A stretch of DNA of 64,000 nucleotides, taken from assembly GCA_038751255.1 (NCBI GenBank), contig JBCDGN010000004.1:1-64000 (forward strand). Direction: 5' to 3'. The position numbers and the translations under genes were made by a program. Origin of the DNA: JANSYP01 sp038751255 (GTDB lineage Bacteria; Pseudomonadota; Alphaproteobacteria; Rhodobacterales; Rhodobacteraceae). Below the pieces are notes generated by a model that was not told the origin of the DNA, made no database searches, and saw nothing but the letters and a program-made list of their open reading frames with translations. Shown in pieces: positions 61,633 through 64,000 of this stretch. Numbering within the stretch: position 1 is the stretch's first letter; each line of letters opens with the position of its first letter.

Positions 61633-62154
61633 ATGTCGCATCGCCCCTTCAATATCTTGTTTCTATGCACCGGCAATTCTGCGCGCTCGATCATGGCAGA
61701 GGCCATTGTCGAACGCGAAGCGCCCGGACGCTTCAAAGCGTTTTCCGCCGGATCAGATCCAAAGCCAGAGCCCAACCCCTACGCAATCTCATTGCTGAAA
61801 GGGTTGAACCACGACACTGGCTTTGCTCGGTCGAAAGACTGGGGCGAATTTGCCGAGCCCGATGCACCGCAGATGGATTTTGTGGTCACGGTCTGTGACA
61901 ACGCTGCCGGTGAGGTCTGCCCAATATGGCCCGGTCAGCCAATGACCGCGCATTGGGGCATTCCCGATCCTGCTGCCGTCGAGGGCAGCGAAGCAGAGAT
62001 CGGTTTAGCCTTCGCCGAGGCTTACCGGATGCTGCGCAATCGAATCTCGATTTTTGTCAGCTTACCGCTTGATCGTCTCGACCGTTTCGCTCTGCAGCGA
62101 AGCATGGATGCAATTGGCCAGGGAAAAACACCGGCAGAGCCCGAAAAAGCCTGA
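61633..62154 (+). CDS. arsC: Arsenate reductase, LMW-phosphatase type
   Basis: Cytoplasmic reductase of about 173 residues in the low-molecular-weight protein tyrosine phosphatase fold. The P-loop is LCTGNSARS (catalytic Cys, Ser, Arg) and the general acid Asp lies in IPDPAAVEG. VTVCDNAAGEVCP supplies extra Cys residues for the relay. The start is ATG 61633. Pair arsR-arsC without an arsenite pump in view. Confidence 0.9.
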   Translation: MSHRPFNILFLCTGNSARSIMAEAIVEREAPGRFKAFSAGSDPKPEPNPYAISLLKGLNHDTGFARSKDWGEFAEPDAPQMDFVVTVCDNAAGEVCPIWPGQPMTAHWGIPDPAAVEGSEAEIGLAFAEAYRMLRNRISIFVSLPLDRLDRFALQRSMDAIGQGKTPAEPEKA

Positions 62155-62158
62155 AGCG

Positions 62159-62926
62159 CTAAGCCCGCCGTTGCGGCCTCAGCAGATGGGGCCGCGCGGC
62201 ATCGTAAAGCGCGCTGTCAGGAAAAGCTGTGGTCTCTCCAAGCGCGGGTCCCACCAAGATAAGTGCTGTGCGGGTGATCTTCGCCACACGTACCTTTTCA
62301 TGGATGTCGGCGATGCTACCACGCAGCACAAGTTGATCTGGCCAGCTTGCACGATAAACCACAGCCACGGGACATCCTGCACCGTAATGGGGGGTCAGTA
62401 CGCGCGAAATCTCACGCAAGGCGCGTATGCCAAGATGAATCGCCAAGGTGGTTTTGGTTTTGGCAAACTGTTCAAGTGTTTCGCCCGAAGGCATGGCGGT
62501 CGATTTCATCGACATGCGCGTCAGAACGATGGATTGCGCCACTTCCGGAATGGTCAATTCTTGCCCAAGGGCGGCAGCAGCCGCCGTGTAGGCGGGCACT
62601 CCAGGAATGATTTGATAGGCGATATCATCGCGGCGCAGCAATCTGATCTGTTCTGCAATCGCCCCGTAAAGCGATGGATCACCGGAATGGACGCGGGCGA
62701 CATCTTCCCCGCGTCCTGCGGCTGCCAGGATCAATGCATGTGTCTCTTCTAGGGTCATCGGCGCTGTGTCGCGGACCAATGCCCCTTCTGGGGCCCCTGC
62801 AACGACCTCTTTTGGCACCAAAGAGCCAGCGAATAAACAGACCGGACAGGCCGCGATCAGTCGTGCTGCTTTCAATGTCAAAAGCTCAGGATCGCCAGGA
62901 CCTGCGCCAATAAAATAGACAGTCAT
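62159..62926 (-). CDS. cobM: Precorrin-4 C11-methyltransferase
   Basis: Cobalamin pathway SAM methyltransferase. VYFIGAGPGDPELLTLKA, the VHSGDPSLYGAI motif, YQIIPGVPAYTAAAAALGQELTIPEVAQSI and HLGIRAL match CobM. About 255 residues from ATG 62926; the longer frame upstream has no family match. Convergent with arsC (4 bases). Confidence 0.94.
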   Translation of the reverse strand: MTVYFIGAGPGDPELLTLKAARLIAACPVCLFAGSLVPKEVVAGAPEGALVRDTAPMTLEETHALILAAAGRGEDVARVHSGDPSLYGAIAEQIRLLRRDDIAYQIIPGVPAYTAAAAALGQELTIPEVAQSIVLTRMSMKSTAMPSGETLEQFAKTKTTLAIHLGIRALREISRVLTPHYGAGCPVAVVYRASWPDQLVLRGSIADIHEKVRVAKITRTALILVGPALGETTAFPDSALYDAARPHLLRPQRRA

Positions 62927-63035
62927 ATTCTGCCGCATCCCCCACGCTTTCGTCGCCAAGACAAGCTCCGCAAACCTCCCGCGGCAGCAAAATGACGTCT
63001 GCGCCGCAAGGCGCAGTCCGCTTGGTAAGCGTCCC

Positions 63036-64000
63036 TCAAAGTTGCACCTCTTGCTTTTTGGCGTAGCCGCGCGGGGTGTAAAACGCAGGTCCTTCTCCGC
63101 GTGCAAACAACCGCGACTGCGAACTGCCGACGATCACAACGGTCAACATATCGACCTCGTCAACTGTCAGATCGCAAAGCCGACGGTAGTGAAGCGCTTC
63201 AGCCTCTCGGCCAAGAGAGCTCGCCAACAAGACCGGGCAGTCCACTGGTCTGTGATCCAGCAAAATATTCCGTGCCTCCGAGAGAAGCGTTCGGCGGGTT
63301 TTCGAGACGGGATTGTAAAAGGCGATGACAAAATCCCCTTCCGCGGCCGCGTGAATACGGCGCACAATATCGTCGCGGGGTGTGAGCAGATCGCTGAGTG
63401 AGATCGCACAGAAATCATGCCCTAAAGGGGCGCCCGCTTTCGCCGCAGCCGCCTGCAACGCCGACACACCGGGCGCAGAGACAACCTCGACCCGTTTTGA
63501 TGCCTCAGAGACGGCGCCTCTGTCCAGGAGCTCAAAGATCAACGCTCCCATAGCATAGATCCCTGCATCGCCAGAACAAACCAGCGCAACGCGGCGCCCT
63601 TTTGAAGCTTCCTCAAGCGCAAAGCGGCAGCGCGCCTCCTCTCCCCCCAAGGGAAAGTCGTGGCGCCGCTTCCCAACGCCTAAGGGACCCAGCAGATCAA
63701 GGTAGAGCCCATAGCCCACCAGATCATCTGCATCGGCAATGAGTTTGCTCACCTCCGGCGTGCGCCACGCCGCCTTTCCTGGGCCAATCCCGACCAAAGC
63801 AAGATGACCGCGGGGATGCCCAGGCAAAGCCTCAACGAAGGGGGCTGGCGCAACCGCCAAAGCGCACGTGGCCTCATGCGTTTTTTGTTTTTCGACGACC
63901 AAATGACCTTCTGGGCCTGCAAGGGCCAAAGCGGAGCCTTCAGCCACGCCATGGCAACCGACTTCCGCAAAAACAGTCTCTGAAGGGTTCGCCAAGCGTG
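63036..64000 (-). CDS. cobJ: CobE/CbiG-like segment fused to precorrin-3B C17-methyltransferase (partial)
   Basis: From residue about 66 on this is CobJ, which methylates C17 and contracts the ring: ALVGIGPGKAAWRTPEV, DLVGYGLYLDLLG, VALVCSGDAGIYAMG, VSAPGVSALQAAAA and FVIAFYNPVSKTRR. The first 60 or so residues (VFAEVGCHGVAEGSALALAG, HLVVEKQKTHEATCALAVA) resemble the C-terminus of CobE/CbiG. The frame is open through the right edge, so the 5' end is missing and the N-terminal domain is probably longer. It reads as one protein across both parts, with no stop between. The next gene, cobM, follows 110 bases later. Confidence 0.87.
   Translation of the reverse strand, partial: RLANPSETVFAEVGCHGVAEGSALALAGPEGHLVVEKQKTHEATCALAVAPAPFVEALPGHPRGHLALVGIGPGKAAWRTPEVSKLIADADDLVGYGLYLDLLGPLGVGKRRHDFPLGGEEARCRFALEEASKGRRVALVCSGDAGIYAMGALIFELLDRGAVSEASKRVEVVSAPGVSALQAAAAKAGAPLGHDFCAISLSDLLTPRDDIVRRIHAAAEGDFVIAFYNPVSKTRRTLLSEARNILLDHRPVDCPVLLASSLGREAEALHYRRLCDLTVDEVDMLTVVIVGSSQSRLFARGEGPAFYTPRGYAKKQEVQL

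Noticed and set aside
1..64000. CRISPR array
   Set aside because: No set of regularly spaced identical repeats of 25-40 bases was seen.
1..64000. rRNA genes or riboswitches
   Set aside because: No rRNA-like sequence was seen, and no cobalamin-riboswitch-like element was recognised in the parts visible upstream of the cob genes.

Overview
The window reads as chromosome of an alphaproteobacterium of the family Rhodobacteraceae (Roseobacter group or a close relative). This rests on protein-level resemblance and gene order seen here: tmk-holB-tatD-MBL hydrolase, rpoZ-rsh-DUF2062-pdxJ, folK next to a NYN-domain gene, fmt with two def-like genes, a flagellar set of alphaproteobacterial type, aerobic cobalamin genes (cobS, cobJ, cobM) and a VPLPA-CTERM protein. 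The species cannot be named from the sequence alone.

Layout. Positions 1-6285 are an accessory island. It holds a truncated IS3-type transposase, a small lipoprotein, a frameshifted tyrosine recombinase with two small HTH genes, an unknown 267-residue protein and a P4-type (DUF4102) integrase ending next to tRNA-Ser(UGA), the probable attachment site. From 6513 to 12009 is a housekeeping run: D-Ala-D-Ala carboxypeptidase, tmk, holB, tatD, PhnP-like hydrolase and AEC transporter. It ends at a decayed IS630-type transposase.

From 24356 down to 12683 lies a compact minus-strand cluster of 11 genes. A DeoR/sugar-binding fusion regulator precedes a sugar-type ABC transporter (binding protein, two permeases, ATPase). 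Interleaved with it are an enoyl-CoA hydratase, an SDR dehydrogenase, an SMP-30 lactonase, a second binding-protein homologue without signal peptide, an unknown protein and a class III CoA-transferase. This is the best candidate for an undescribed catabolic system: import of a carbohydrate-like compound, oxidation and lactone opening, then CoA-linked breakdown. After it come an ABM-domain protein, an exported protein and cobS.

Flagellar genes are in two blocks: 27244-32136 (motE-like, unknown, fliL | fliF, fliH-like, fliN, fliP) and 41481-47359 (motB, flgE, flgK, flgL, flgI). Between them sit the dTDP-rhamnose operon rfbCBDA (minus) and a seven-gene Mrp-type Na+/H+ antiporter operon mnhABCDEFG (plus). 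Two CtrA-like boxes (TTAA-N7-TTAA with one mismatch) lie in the fliL/fliF divergent region and ahead of flgE.

From 47485 to the end are housekeeping and stress genes: pdxJ, DUF2062, rsh, rpoZ, then an inserted-looking VPLPA-CTERM gene plus ECF sigma/anti-sigma pair, folK, NYN gene, ispH, lysE, DUF3429, rnhA, fmt, a def-like gene that has lost its metal-site residues, an intact def, a PatB/MalY-type C-S lyase, arsR-arsC, and the cobalamin genes cobM and cobJ. The last is joined to a CobE/CbiG-like segment and runs off the right edge.
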